64,000 bases of DNA. It comes from Ancylomarina salipaludis. GTDB lineage: Bacteria > Bacteroidota > Bacteroidia > Bacteroidales > Marinifilaceae. Under the pieces are notes generated by a model. That model was not told where the DNA came from, ran no database searches, and was given only the letters and a program-made list of their open reading frames with translations. The stretch is taken from NCBI RefSeq assembly GCF_004122035.1, contig NZ_SAXA01000001.1, forward strand, positions 186,001-250,000. The letters are read 5' to 3'. Shown here piece by piece: positions 27,999-38,013 of the stretch. Every line of letters starts with the position of its first letter. Positions within the stretch are counted from its first letter, which is position 1. Both the position numbers and the translations under genes were made by a program.

Positions 27999-30194
27999 TT
28001 ATTCAATCTCTCCCAAGTTGGTCACTTCATCGGTCAATTTATAGTCGTATTCAGGATACTCAAACAAACTCATTCGGGGTTCGGTTTCGCCAATAGAATA
28101 ACCCCAAATACTTTCATAATCGGAAATCTCTTCACCCATTTCTTCCAATTGGTTTAAGTATTCTCCAATCGACTTCGATTCAATAATAATCACCTTATCC
28201 ATCTCGTGTACAGCCGGACTGTGGGCACGGGTTTTGTCCAACTCAAACTCCAATATTCGACGACCGTAACGAGTGATGCCAATCGTCCTGAATGTCATAC
28301 TCTTTCCTACCCCTGGTAGGTTCAGAACATTCCTATCCGTCGCAAGAAATGGCAAAGCTAATTTTCGCATCAAATTTCGAATATTATCAACTAAGTCCTC
28401 AGCATGATTTGCGTATTCGAATATTTCCTCTTCGTACTCAGGCGGAATCTGACCAATTCTTTTTTCCTCAGTTAACTCCTGAACCGATCGCTCATTGGTG
28501 GCAAAATTAAAGCTATTTTCCATATAACCTTTTACACTAAAGGTGTAATAATTCAAAACCCCAATTTCATTCAGAACCTGACGGAGTTTCGCAGAATGCC
28601 CCCGTCGTGATGCTGCCGAAGTCAATACCAGTTGATTGGTAACCGTCCACCCTGCGTTATTTAGTAAACGCACCGCCTCCCGTGCTTCGGGTGTCAGTTC
28701 CATGGGCGATTCAAAATGCGTTTGTACAATAAACTTCTTCACGCCCAATTGCGATGCATTGTGTTTAAAATCCTTCAAAACCTGCACAAACTCAGCATTA
28801 ATTCTTTGGGGTAGATATACAGGTATTCTTGTTCCCAAACGAACTCTTAAAATCTCAGCATACTTCTCTCCATCCGGGCGCTTTTCATTCGCTTTCTTTT
28901 TTCGTGCAGCCATATCATAAACGGCATCCAAAATTTGTTTTAAGGATTGATTCGAGCACATAAAAGCATCGCCACCTGTAATTAAAATATCGCGCAATTG
29001 AGAATCAAATTCGAAATACTCAAGCAAGCGATTTAGTTTATCGGGCCAGCTATCTTTAGGTTTAAGCTTGTCGAGATTAAAATTCAAATTTCCTCTCTGA
29101 AAGTCGAACATGCGTTGGCAGGAAGCACAAAGGCCTGCACAGGCTCGTCCCATGGTATCGGGGATTAATATAGCCACCTCAGGATAGCGACGATGAATAT
29201 TATGATTCGATGGCAAAAGCCAACCCGCAGCATTGGGTTTTCCAGGCTCAACCAAATCTTCCTTCTCCCAAGCCACAATATGGCCGTATTCATCAATCAA
29301 TTGTTGACTATACAGCACATAATACCTAATGGCCAAATCGGCACCAATCGCAAAATAAGGGACGCGAACATGAAGTAAGGATAAATAATAAGGATTAACA
29401 AAAAAGGGAATCCCCTTCTTTTCAGCCTTATAAAGAATCTTCATTGAATCGGGGTCGAGGGATTCATCCAATAACTCGTTTAACAAATCGGGGGAACGAA
29501 CCGCAAAGCTTAAGTGAAACCTGTAATCATCCCACCATTTTAGCATCAGAAAATATTTTTGCTCATCGCTCAAGTCGGGAGGAAAAATATAAGTCTTACT
29601 TTTTATTTCACCCGAATCTATTTTCTCAATCAGAACGTTAACAATACGTTCCCTATTTTCTTCCCGGAGTTTTATAATTCGGGGATCAAGCCCTGTACAC
29701 CAACGATCCATCCAGGCCTCAATTCTTTCACGAGCAGGTATTTCGCGCTTGTAAGTGCCACAAAACTGACGAAATAAATAAAGCATATCATTGAAAAAAT
29801 AGGGTTTTGCCCCGCCCGTCCCGTAGTTAACAGCAAGCCAAATTAATTTAACAGGGTTGGTGACCGCTTTTTCATTCCCAATGTTGGGGTCATGGAATTC
29901 ACGCCCGGCATTATCGATATAGTCGAGTATTCTAATGGCTGCAAAATCGCGCCAGGACAATTTCTCATAGGCATCCCGGCCTTTTACTTTCCCCTTATAA
30001 AACCGATAAGCATCCTCGTGTTTTTTCAGTTCTGCAAGCACCCAATACCGAACTCCCTCCAAAGCTTCCGTCGAATTCTTAGCCTGACTCATAATCTCTT
30101 CTAAAATCGGACTTACTTTTAAAAGTTGTTTTAAAAGCATGTGCGATTTAACACTAATAGCTATATGATCAAGTTGATGTCCTTTCGATACCAT
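27999..30194 (-). CDS. KamA-family radical SAM protein (lysine 2,3-aminomutase-related), long form
   Basis: 731 residues, against about 420 for classical lysine 2,3-aminomutase. The radical SAM cluster motif CAGLCASC (CxxxCxxC) is at about residues 350-357. LPGVGKS at about residue 627 resembles the site of the PLP-binding lysine in KamA enzymes. An N-terminal extension of some 200-250 residues has no motif I recognise. It could be an aminomutase acting on lysine or glutamate, but substrate cannot be read. It stands alone, minus strand, 186 bases after the multihaem gene; a shared transcript with that gene is possible but not shown. Confidence 0.78.
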   Translation of the reverse strand: MVSKGHQLDHIAISVKSHMLLKQLLKVSPILEEIMSQAKNSTEALEGVRYWVLAELKKHEDAYRFYKGKVKGRDAYEKLSWRDFAAIRILDYIDNAGREFHDPNIGNEKAVTNPVKLIWLAVNYGTGGAKPYFFNDMLYLFRQFCGTYKREIPARERIEAWMDRWCTGLDPRIIKLREENRERIVNVLIEKIDSGEIKSKTYIFPPDLSDEQKYFLMLKWWDDYRFHLSFAVRSPDLLNELLDESLDPDSMKILYKAEKKGIPFFVNPYYLSLLHVRVPYFAIGADLAIRYYVLYSQQLIDEYGHIVAWEKEDLVEPGKPNAAGWLLPSNHNIHRRYPEVAILIPDTMGRACAGLCASCQRMFDFQRGNLNFNLDKLKPKDSWPDKLNRLLEYFEFDSQLRDILITGGDAFMCSNQSLKQILDAVYDMAARKKKANEKRPDGEKYAEILRVRLGTRIPVYLPQRINAEFVQVLKDFKHNASQLGVKKFIVQTHFESPMELTPEAREAVRLLNNAGWTVTNQLVLTSAASRRGHSAKLRQVLNEIGVLNYYTFSVKGYMENSFNFATNERSVQELTEEKRIGQIPPEYEEEIFEYANHAEDLVDNIRNLMRKLALPFLATDRNVLNLPGVGKSMTFRTIGITRYGRRILEFELDKTRAHSPAVHEMDKVIIIESKSIGEYLNQLEEMGEEISDYESIWGYSIGETEPRMSLFEYPEYDYKLTDEVTNLGEIE

Positions 30195-30379
30195 TATTCA
30201 TTTTTTTGCATTCTTTATAAGATACGATTTTTTACGCTCTTTTACTAATGCATTTTCGAATAAGAATGCTTATGATATCTAGCACAGAGGGTAATCTGCT
30301 GAAACAAAATGAACCGTTTGAAACCGAATATTCACAGCTTAAATCCGGACAAAAGACGCCAATCTGAAACTGATAATCT

Positions 30380-33181
30380 TTACTTCACACCTAAAAGCAA
30401 AGAATAAATAATCAAACTAATTAACAAGAAACCGAGGAACAGGAAGAAGAAACCAAAGAGCTTAACAGACAGACGTCTTTCTTTTGTAATCTCCATTTCG
30501 ACAAGCTGCTCATCCAATTTTCCGGAATCTTTTAGTTCCTGATAATCTCTTGGTCGATCATTTTTATACTCATCAAGCAAAACATGCCCTGTAAAAATAA
30601 CCGTATCCATAGGGAAAGATTCGGGACGGAAATGTGTATTGAAAAAATGAATGGTAAATATAAAGCCTACAGCTAGCAGGGCTTCATCACTATGTATGAT
30701 TTGGGCAACATTGATCAACCATCCCGGTAGAAATTTGGTGAAAACTTCAGGAAACCACAACATCAATCCTGTAAAGCCAATAATCGCAACGCCCCAAAAT
30801 ACAGCAAAATAATCAAATTTTTCCCAATAGGTCCATCGTCCGTACTCTGGACGCTTCCCTTTCCCAACAAACCATTTCAAACTTGCCCAAAAATCTTTAA
30901 GATCCTGACCATTGAACATGAGTGAATGTCTGCCAAATATAAACGCCGACCATTTCAGTCCCCTTTGACGCTTGTTCTGCACAAGACTATAAAGATGATA
31001 AACAAAATATGAAAAGGTCACAACAGCCCCCATACGATGCAAAATACCTGCTGTCTCAACACCTCCCAATAAGTCAACCAGATATCTGGCCCATTGCATA
31101 TTGGCAAACTTCAGCATCATTCCTGTTAAAGCTAAAACCACAAAACTTAGAATGACAAAAATGTGCGTATACCGCTGACTATCAGTGAAACGTCTAATAT
31201 AAACCGCCTTGCCCTTAGGTTTATGCAATTTTCTTTTCCGTCTCTCCCTTAAGGATTGAGGTAACCACAACAAGGTGTGCAGACCAAAGAATCCAAAAAC
31301 AAAAATCAACAACGAAGACATGCTCCAGAAGGTGTAATATAAAACCGGATATTTATCGCGATTATTGTGAGTGGCATGCGTTAAAAAACCCGTAAATCCC
31401 ATATTGGCATCCTCATGACATTTCTGACAAGTCGCCACAATATTGTTGTAGCCAACAGCTGAGTTGGGATGCTTGACATTCATATCTGAATGCGCCCCAT
31501 GACAATCGGAACAACGCGCGGCTTGTAAATAACCAAGCTGATATGCTTTCCCATGATAGGTTTCCATATAAGTATCCGACAAACGTTTATGACAAAGCCC
31601 ACATTGATGGGTAATTTCATGCATAAATTTATCCTTATCAATCTCGGTGATCAGGTGAGCCGAATGACAAACCGTACAGGTCGGGTATTTTTCCTTCTCC
31701 TTATCATTCACAATACTATGATCACTCTTGATGTAAGTATTGTAAATTCCTCTATGGCAAGTCCCGCAGGTTGCCGGTATATTTTTCGGATAAACCGAAG
31801 ATCTTTTGTCACTATCTTTCAGCACAAAATGGGTCGTATGACAATCGGTACACACAGCACTTGACAAAAGTCCCTTTTTAATCATCCCCTTACCATGAAC
31901 ACTTAAAGAATAATCGTGATAAGCATCCACTTCCTTAAGTGTTGTTTGCTGAATTGCCCTCCCATTTTCACGATGACAACCTCCGCAAAGTGTTGGAATT
32001 GAAAGACGATAAACAGGTGAGGTTTCATCCTTTTTGGTTTTGATCAGATGTTTTCCGTGACAATCGGTACAATAAGGGGCCGATTCTTTCCCTTCGAGAT
32101 GAGCGACTCCATGGCCACTTATAGTATAAATCTCTGATATTTCGGCATGACAAGAGGAGCAATCCACTTTACCAGCCGTTTCACAAGGCCGTTTCTTTCT
32201 GGCAGAAACATCTGAATGACATTTTACACAAGTAATATTGTTATGGGCAGAACTTGTCAGAAAATTCACATCAACCTGAAGAGGAATGGTATCCAATCCA
32301 ACCACTTTATGAATCTCTTTCTTTTCGTGACAAACCAAACATGAACGATCAGAAATCGTCTCAAGAATATTCTGGATATTAACCACATGAGGAGGATGAC
32401 AATCAGTACAGGCGGGAATGGCACCCGGTTTTTTCTCCCACTGCTGTTCATTAATCACCTTGGTATGAACCTGTTCAATTCTTGCATGGCATTTCATACA
32501 AGTTGCAGCAATATTGTTGAGAGAAATACTGGAATGCCGATTGGTATGAGGCAAAATCAAATGATTCCCATGGCAATTATTGCAGGTTGCCGTCACAATC
32601 AAACCACTTTTATACAAACCTTTACCGTGAATACCCTGACTATAATTCTCCAAAATATTGTGCTCGGTAATCTTATAGGTTCGAGCCACAGGGGCACCTT
32701 CACGATGACACCTCCCGCAAAGAATGGGAATATTCATTTTATAAGTTCTACTATCAGGATTAGAATGGGACAAAATATCATGCCAGCCATGACATTCTCT
32801 ACAATCGGGAGCATATCTTGCCTTTTTAGCAAGGGCTTTACCATGAATCCCCTCTTTAAATTTAGCCATAGCCTCTTCATGACAAATTCCACAGTCAACA
32901 GGCTTCATTATAGAAGGATGAGGCCAATCATCACCAACAGCCGCTTCAGGATGACAAGAAATACAAGTTACATCTTTATGAATGGATTTAAGTAAGAGCG
33001 GATAATCCACCCAAACGGATTGTTTTTTAGCCTTCCCTTCTCTGACAATATACGGATCGTCATGACACATCATACAAGTTTCGTCATCCTGGGCAATAAG
33101 ATGGGGACTGCTGAAGAAAAACAACAGAAAGACAAAACATCCAATGAAGCCTTTAGCTTTAACGAGGTAGGAATCATCCAT
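30380..33181 (-). CDS. 19-haem cytochrome c fused to a cytochrome b membrane domain
   Basis: 933 residues. After a hydrophobic N-terminal signal (about 10-30) come 19 CxxCH haem-binding motifs in some 575 residues (CMMCH at about 36 to CQKCH near 595), in repeated modules such as GIHGKGLYKSGL / SVHGKGMIKKGL ...C..CH. Extra His residues (HG, HxxH) can be distal ligands. The C-terminal 330 residues hold about six transmembrane helices with conserved His (HRMGAV, IHSDEALL, FTIHFFNTHF) like a di-haem cytochrome b561/formate dehydrogenase gamma domain. This joins quinone-level membrane electron transfer to a long periplasmic haem wire in one chain. The haem part faces the periplasm. Substrate or acceptor unknown; no reductase is adjacent. 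Confidence 0.85.
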   Translation of the reverse strand: MDDSYLVKAKGFIGCFVFLLFFFSSPHLIAQDDETCMMCHDDPYIVREGKAKKQSVWVDYPLLLKSIHKDVTCISCHPEAAVGDDWPHPSIMKPVDCGICHEEAMAKFKEGIHGKALAKKARYAPDCRECHGWHDILSHSNPDSRTYKMNIPILCGRCHREGAPVARTYKITEHNILENYSQGIHGKGLYKSGLIVTATCNNCHGNHLILPHTNRHSSISLNNIAATCMKCHARIEQVHTKVINEQQWEKKPGAIPACTDCHPPHVVNIQNILETISDRSCLVCHEKKEIHKVVGLDTIPLQVDVNFLTSSAHNNITCVKCHSDVSARKKRPCETAGKVDCSSCHAEISEIYTISGHGVAHLEGKESAPYCTDCHGKHLIKTKKDETSPVYRLSIPTLCGGCHRENGRAIQQTTLKEVDAYHDYSLSVHGKGMIKKGLLSSAVCTDCHTTHFVLKDSDKRSSVYPKNIPATCGTCHRGIYNTYIKSDHSIVNDKEKEKYPTCTVCHSAHLITEIDKDKFMHEITHQCGLCHKRLSDTYMETYHGKAYQLGYLQAARCSDCHGAHSDMNVKHPNSAVGYNNIVATCQKCHEDANMGFTGFLTHATHNNRDKYPVLYYTFWSMSSLLIFVFGFFGLHTLLWLPQSLRERRKRKLHKPKGKAVYIRRFTDSQRYTHIFVILSFVVLALTGMMLKFANMQWARYLVDLLGGVETAGILHRMGAVVTFSYFVYHLYSLVQNKRQRGLKWSAFIFGRHSLMFNGQDLKDFWASLKWFVGKGKRPEYGRWTYWEKFDYFAVFWGVAIIGFTGLMLWFPEVFTKFLPGWLINVAQIIHSDEALLAVGFIFTIHFFNTHFRPESFPMDTVIFTGHVLLDEYKNDRPRDYQELKDSGKLDEQLVEMEITKERRLSVKLFGFFFLFLGFLLISLIIYSLLLGVK

Positions 33182-33251
33182 ATCGAAAGGAAATAATAGC
33201 TATTAAACTTATTTCCTAACTAAGTTAATGACTATTCGAGGGAAATAAAAA

Positions 33252-33284
33252 TAAAAAAAGCCGAAGGAACGACTTCCCCCGGCT
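33252..33284 (-). terminator. terminator after the DPP-IV gene
   Basis: On the minus strand GCCGGGGGAA pairs with TTCCTTCGGC (ten pairs, two G-U) around GTCG, followed by seven T. It lies 29 bases after the peptidase stop codon and separates it from the multihaem gene. Confidence 0.85.
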
Positions 33285-33312
33285 ATTAAACTTACCTATC
33301 TTTTTAACTTTC

Positions 33313-35499
33313 CTACTTCAAATTCTCATTTAAAAAGTCAGTCATCATCCCATAAAGGTGCAAGCGTGTTTTACCACCATAAATACCATGATTTCGATTG
33401 GTGTATAAATGCATTTGAAATTTTTTATTGTTCTGAACCAACTCTTCTGCCAATTCAAGGCTGTTCTGCATGTGTACATTATCGTCAGAAGTCCCGTGAA
33501 TTAAGAGAAATTTCCCTTTCAACTGATCGGCAAAGCTAATTGGTGCATACTTATCATAGCCTTCGGGATTTTCCTGTGGTGTACGCAGGTAGCGCTCAGA
33601 ATAAATACTGTCGTAATAACGGTAGTTTGTCACAGGAGCCACAGCTATTCCGGCAGAAAAAACATCCGCTCCACGAAACATACATAGTGAAGACATTTGT
33701 CCACCAAAACTCCAGCCAAACACACCTATTTTATTACCATCTATATAGTCCAGACCAGCCATATATTTACCGGTTTCAATCAAGTCGATGGCTTCCAGAT
33801 TCTGAATTTGCATGTAAGTGCATTTTTTAAAGGCTTCTCCTCTACCTCCTGTTCCACGATTATCAACACAAACTACCACAAAACCTTCCTGAGCCAAATA
33901 TTCGAACCACTCGAAACGGTAACGATCCAAAACACGCTGCGATCCAGGCCCTCCATAAAAAGTTAGTAAAGCCGGATAATTCTTCGTCGCATCAAAGTTT
34001 GTTGGCTTAATCATAAAGGCATTCAACTCCACATCTTCTGTGGTTTTAAAAGAAAAGAACTCTCGTTGCGGCAATTGATAAGCTGCCATTCTTTTTTTCA
34101 AGTCTGCATTATCTTCAAGCACGCGAATCTGTTTGCCTTTAGCATTATGCAAAGTCACCAAAGTTGGTGTTTGAGTATTCGAAAAATAATTAATGTAGTA
34201 TTTGAATCCCTTAGAAAAAACAGCCGAGTTCGTTCCCACATCAGTACTCATTTTATTGGTTCGTTTTCCCTTTATATCAACACAATAAATCTCGCGTTGC
34301 AAAGGTGAAACGGCTGCAGCCTGATAATAAAAAAGCTTGTGTGCCTCATCATAACCCAAAAATTGAGTCACGTCCCAATTTCCTTTAGTAATCTGACGCT
34401 TAAAATTCCCTTCAATATCGTAAAGATAAATGTGATTGTAACCAGATTTCTCACTCGTTAAAATAATCGATTTTCCATCTTTGGTAAAAGTTAAATCATC
34501 GTTCACATCAATCCAAGCCTTATTTTTCTCTTCGTAGATCAGCTTAGTCTCACCCGTTTGGGCATCTGCAAACAAAAGCTCATAATGATTTTGATGACGA
34601 TTCATACGAACCAGACTCAACACTTCAGGATTATGTGTCCATTTGATTCTGGGAATATACTGGTCAGTCTCCTCACCCACATCCATAGCCTGAATTTTAT
34701 CCGAAGCCAAATCGTAAACATGAATACTTACCACTGAGTTATCTTCACCAGCCTTTGGGTATTTGAAAGTGTAATTTTCAGGATATAAAGCGTTGGCTTT
34801 CTTCTCCGGGTATCGGCCTTTAAAAACCGTCATATTAAACTGCTTTACACGAGATTCATCGAAACGCATAAAAGCAATGCGCTTTCCATCAGGCGACCAT
34901 TGAAAACCCTTACTAAACGAAAATTCCTCCTCGTAAACCCAATCCGGAGCCCCATTAATAATATGATTGTATTTGCCATCAAAAGTGAATTGCTTCTCCT
35001 TATTGGTTTTTAGATCTTTAATAAATAAATTGTTCTCTCGAAAGAAACAAACCTGATCGCCTGCAGGTGAAAAATCGGCCAACTGCTGACGCCCTGAAGA
35101 TAGGGCCTCTAATTTCTTATTCTCTCTATCGTAAACAAAAAATTCAGCCGAATAGGAGTGGCGATAAATATTAATTCGATTACTTGCCAACAAAAGTTTC
35201 TTCTCATCTGAGGAAAATTGGTAACTATCAATTCGCTTGATATCTGTCTTTTCTATCTTAGATAAATCGAAAAGCACTTCAATCAATTGTCCGGTAGCGT
35301 AAGCGTATTTTTCAACTCGTTGCCCATCTTTTAGAATAGTGTAATGCGAGCCATCGTTCATCGAACGCAAGCCGTAAACCGATTGAGCATTGAAAGTTCC
35401 TTTTAACGTCACATCTTCCAACGAAAAAGTCTTGTCGCCATTTTGTGCCCCAACAATAAATGCAATCAATAATAAGGGGATTAGGAGTAGTCGTTTCAT
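33313..35499 (-). CDS. dipeptidyl peptidase IV family serine peptidase (S9B)
   Basis: 728 residues with a signal peptide (MKRLLLIPLLLIAFIVGAQ). An eight-bladed beta-propeller DPP4 N-terminal domain (about 80-470) is followed by an alpha/beta hydrolase domain. Catalytic Ser in GWSFGGQ (about residue 597), Asp in HGTSDDNVH (about 670), His in NRNHGIYG (about 702). The double-Glu segment DWVYEEEFSFSKGF (about residue 190) binds the free N-terminus of substrates, diagnostic of DPP-IV. It removes X-Pro or X-Ala dipeptides in the periplasm. It follows the glycyl radical enzyme gene by 100 bases in the same orientation, so proline-rich peptide use may link the two. Confidence 0.9.
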   Translation of the reverse strand: MKRLLLIPLLLIAFIVGAQNGDKTFSLEDVTLKGTFNAQSVYGLRSMNDGSHYTILKDGQRVEKYAYATGQLIEVLFDLSKIEKTDIKRIDSYQFSSDEKKLLLASNRINIYRHSYSAEFFVYDRENKKLEALSSGRQQLADFSPAGDQVCFFRENNLFIKDLKTNKEKQFTFDGKYNHIINGAPDWVYEEEFSFSKGFQWSPDGKRIAFMRFDESRVKQFNMTVFKGRYPEKKANALYPENYTFKYPKAGEDNSVVSIHVYDLASDKIQAMDVGEETDQYIPRIKWTHNPEVLSLVRMNRHQNHYELLFADAQTGETKLIYEEKNKAWIDVNDDLTFTKDGKSIILTSEKSGYNHIYLYDIEGNFKRQITKGNWDVTQFLGYDEAHKLFYYQAAAVSPLQREIYCVDIKGKRTNKMSTDVGTNSAVFSKGFKYYINYFSNTQTPTLVTLHNAKGKQIRVLEDNADLKKRMAAYQLPQREFFSFKTTEDVELNAFMIKPTNFDATKNYPALLTFYGGPGSQRVLDRYRFEWFEYLAQEGFVVVCVDNRGTGGRGEAFKKCTYMQIQNLEAIDLIETGKYMAGLDYIDGNKIGVFGWSFGGQMSSLCMFRGADVFSAGIAVAPVTNYRYYDSIYSERYLRTPQENPEGYDKYAPISFADQLKGKFLLIHGTSDDNVHMQNSLELAEELVQNNKKFQMHLYTNRNHGIYGGKTRLHLYGMMTDFLNENLK

Positions 35500-35599
35500 A
35501 TTATATGGTTAAAGAATAAAGGTTAAGTTTAAAATAGTTGAACTGCCTCTAAAGAAGCAATCCAACTATTTACCAAACTAAAACTAATTGAGTTGATGT

Positions 35600-37963
35600 T
35601 TAAAATTCTGTGTGTTCATTTCGGCGGATAATCTCATTTTGAAGATCCTCACCCAAATCGTTAAAATAGTCGCTGTATCCTGCTACACGCACAATCAGAT
35701 CTTTATACGATTCCGGATTTTTCTGTGCGTCGCGAAGGGTATCGGCACTAACCACATTGAACTGAATATGATGTCCATCCATACGAAAATAAGACCGAAC
35801 CAAATTCATCACTTGAGTGATCCCCGCTTCATCTTCCATAAACTGTGGACTGAACTTCTGATTCAGAAGCGTTCCTCCTGTACGCAAATGATCAATCTTT
35901 GATGCCGATTTCACCACGGCTGTTGGACCTTTGGTATCGGCACCCTGATAAGGCGAAATCCCTTCGGAAAGAGGCATTTCTGCCAAACGTCCATCGGCAG
36001 TAGCGCCCATAATATTTCCAAAATAAACATGACAAGTCGTCGGAAGCATATTGATACGAAAAACGCCTCCCTTTGCTGTAGGTCTGCCATTTATTGCCTC
36101 ATAAAAAGTTTCAAAAATATCCACAGCTAAATCATCAGCATAATCATCATCGTTACCATATTTGGGTGTCTTATAAATCAAATCGCTTCGCAACTGATCG
36201 TAACCTTCGAAATTAGCATCCATGGCTTTCTTAAGCTCTGTCAGGCTCAACATCTTCTTTTCGAAAACATTCAATTTTATAGAAGCCAACATGTCAGTCA
36301 AACTGCCCAAACCTACCCCTTGAACGTATGAGGTATTGTAGCGGGCACCGCCTGCATTATAATCTTTTCCTTTGCTGATACAATCGTCAACTAAAACCGA
36401 AAGGAAAGGCACTGGCAAATAAGTCGCATACAAACGCTCAATCACATTATTCCCTCTTAGTTTAATATCAGCAAAATATTTCACCTGCTTTTGCCAGGCA
36501 GCAAACAGTTCTTCGTAAGAGTCGAAGCTTGACAAATCACCCGTTTGCAAACCAATCAGTTTACCCTTACGTGGATCTACACCATTATTCATGGTCACTT
36601 CAAGAATCTTAGCCAAATTGAAATAACCACTCAGACTGTAGTTCTCTGTTCCAAAAGCACCCGTTTCAACACAACCCGAACAGCCACCATTACGCGCATC
36701 CTCGATACTTTTTCCCTGACGCAACATCTCCTGAATCACCGCATCGGTATTGAAAATTGAAGGCTGACCAAAACCCGTCTTTACAATTCGAAGCGCTCTT
36801 TTGATAAAGCGATCCGGGTTTTTCTTGCTCAACTGAACCATCGAACTTGGTTGCAAGAGACGCATCTCTTCAATCACATTCAACAGAACATATGACATCT
36901 CGTTCACAGCATCAGAACCATCCTCCTTCAAACCTCCAAGATTGATCAAACAGAAATCGGTATAGGTGTTACTTTCTTTAGCCGTCACCCCCATTTTAGG
37001 TGGTGCAGGATGATTGTTGAATTTAATCCAGAAAGCATGCAGTAATTCGTACATACTCTCTTCGCTTAATTTTCCCGTCTTGACTTCCTGCTCGTAAAAA
37101 GGCAACAAGTGCTGATCCAATCGGCCCGGATTAAAGGAATCCCATGGGTTAAGCTCTGAAATCACACCCAGATGTATAAACCAATAATGCTGTAATGCCT
37201 CGTGCATTGTCTGCGGTGCATGCGCAGGCACCCTGCGACAAACTTTAGCCATCTGCTCCAATTCTGCTTTTCTTATAGCATCCTCTTCTACTTTAGCCAA
37301 ACGTTCAAGTTCATCAGCATGACGCTTTGCAAAATGGATAATGCCATCGCAAACAATATCCATGGCTTTCAGCTCTTCCTGCTTATCGTAGGCTTCATTG
37401 TCATAAAAAAAATCCAACGCCTCTATCGCTGCTTCAATATCCTTTTTTACATCAAGAAAACCTCTTTGAAACATTTTCTTTCCCAAAACTGTGTGTCCCG
37501 GAGCCCTTTGCTCCTGAAACTCGGTAAAAATACCCGCTTCGTAAGCGTTTAACCACTCAGGAGTCATATTCCCAATCAGTTTGTCCCGATTGGTTTTGCC
37601 AGTCCAAAATGGGATAATACTATCCTCATATATCTTAAATGTTTCTTCATCTACTTTAAAAGACACTTTCTCTCTTTCATTCAAAATCTTGAGATCATCC
37701 AATGAATGAATGCAAATTTCAGGATAAGTCGGACAGGCTTTAGGTGCTGGTCCACGCTCACCGACAATCAGTTCATCAGGATTGATGCATATCTTTTTAT
37801 TTGCAAAAAAATGTTGGAAAGACATGGCACGTTTCACTGGTGTAGAAACCATTTGTGCCTCATCTGATTTATAAAATTCGGTCATTAACAAAGCACGCTC
37901 CGGCGATATGCAGTTGATTGCATTTAAACTTTGTTCTCTTAATTTTTGTATTCTAGTGTTCAT
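35600..37963 (-). CDS. glycyl radical enzyme, likely trans-4-hydroxyproline dehydratase-like
   Basis: 787 residues. The catalytic cysteine lies in GGCSGCVETG (about residues 427-436) and the glycyl radical in RVAGYSDYF (Gly at about 763). CVE (Cys-x-Glu) plus the Asp in NPWDSFNPGR (about residue 280) are shared by the dehydratases of the family (glycerol, propanediol, hydroxyproline); pyruvate formate-lyase has a Cys-Cys pair instead. The combination GCSGCVE with LRGNNVIERLY resembles hydroxyproline dehydratase (HypD). Product of that enzyme is pyrroline-5-carboxylate, reduced by ProC, which is not in this window. The activase gene lies 50 bases upstream on the same strand. The radical form works only without oxygen. 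Confidence 0.8.
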   Translation of the reverse strand: MNTRIQKLREQSLNAINCISPERALLMTEFYKSDEAQMVSTPVKRAMSFQHFFANKKICINPDELIVGERGPAPKACPTYPEICIHSLDDLKILNEREKVSFKVDEETFKIYEDSIIPFWTGKTNRDKLIGNMTPEWLNAYEAGIFTEFQEQRAPGHTVLGKKMFQRGFLDVKKDIEAAIEALDFFYDNEAYDKQEELKAMDIVCDGIIHFAKRHADELERLAKVEEDAIRKAELEQMAKVCRRVPAHAPQTMHEALQHYWFIHLGVISELNPWDSFNPGRLDQHLLPFYEQEVKTGKLSEESMYELLHAFWIKFNNHPAPPKMGVTAKESNTYTDFCLINLGGLKEDGSDAVNEMSYVLLNVIEEMRLLQPSSMVQLSKKNPDRFIKRALRIVKTGFGQPSIFNTDAVIQEMLRQGKSIEDARNGGCSGCVETGAFGTENYSLSGYFNLAKILEVTMNNGVDPRKGKLIGLQTGDLSSFDSYEELFAAWQKQVKYFADIKLRGNNVIERLYATYLPVPFLSVLVDDCISKGKDYNAGGARYNTSYVQGVGLGSLTDMLASIKLNVFEKKMLSLTELKKAMDANFEGYDQLRSDLIYKTPKYGNDDDYADDLAVDIFETFYEAINGRPTAKGGVFRINMLPTTCHVYFGNIMGATADGRLAEMPLSEGISPYQGADTKGPTAVVKSASKIDHLRTGGTLLNQKFSPQFMEDEAGITQVMNLVRSYFRMDGHHIQFNVVSADTLRDAQKNPESYKDLIVRVAGYSDYFNDLGEDLQNEIIRRNEHTEF

Positions 37964-38013
37964 ATTCTTAATTAGTAATTATTGATTATTAATTGTAAAT
38001 CGTTAATTGTAAA

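Noticed and set aside
32387-32995. 202-codon plus-strand frame within the multihaem gene
   Set aside because: It is antisense to a strongly supported cytochrome; its Met/Thr-rich content mirrors the repeated CxxCH codons and has no recognisable domain.
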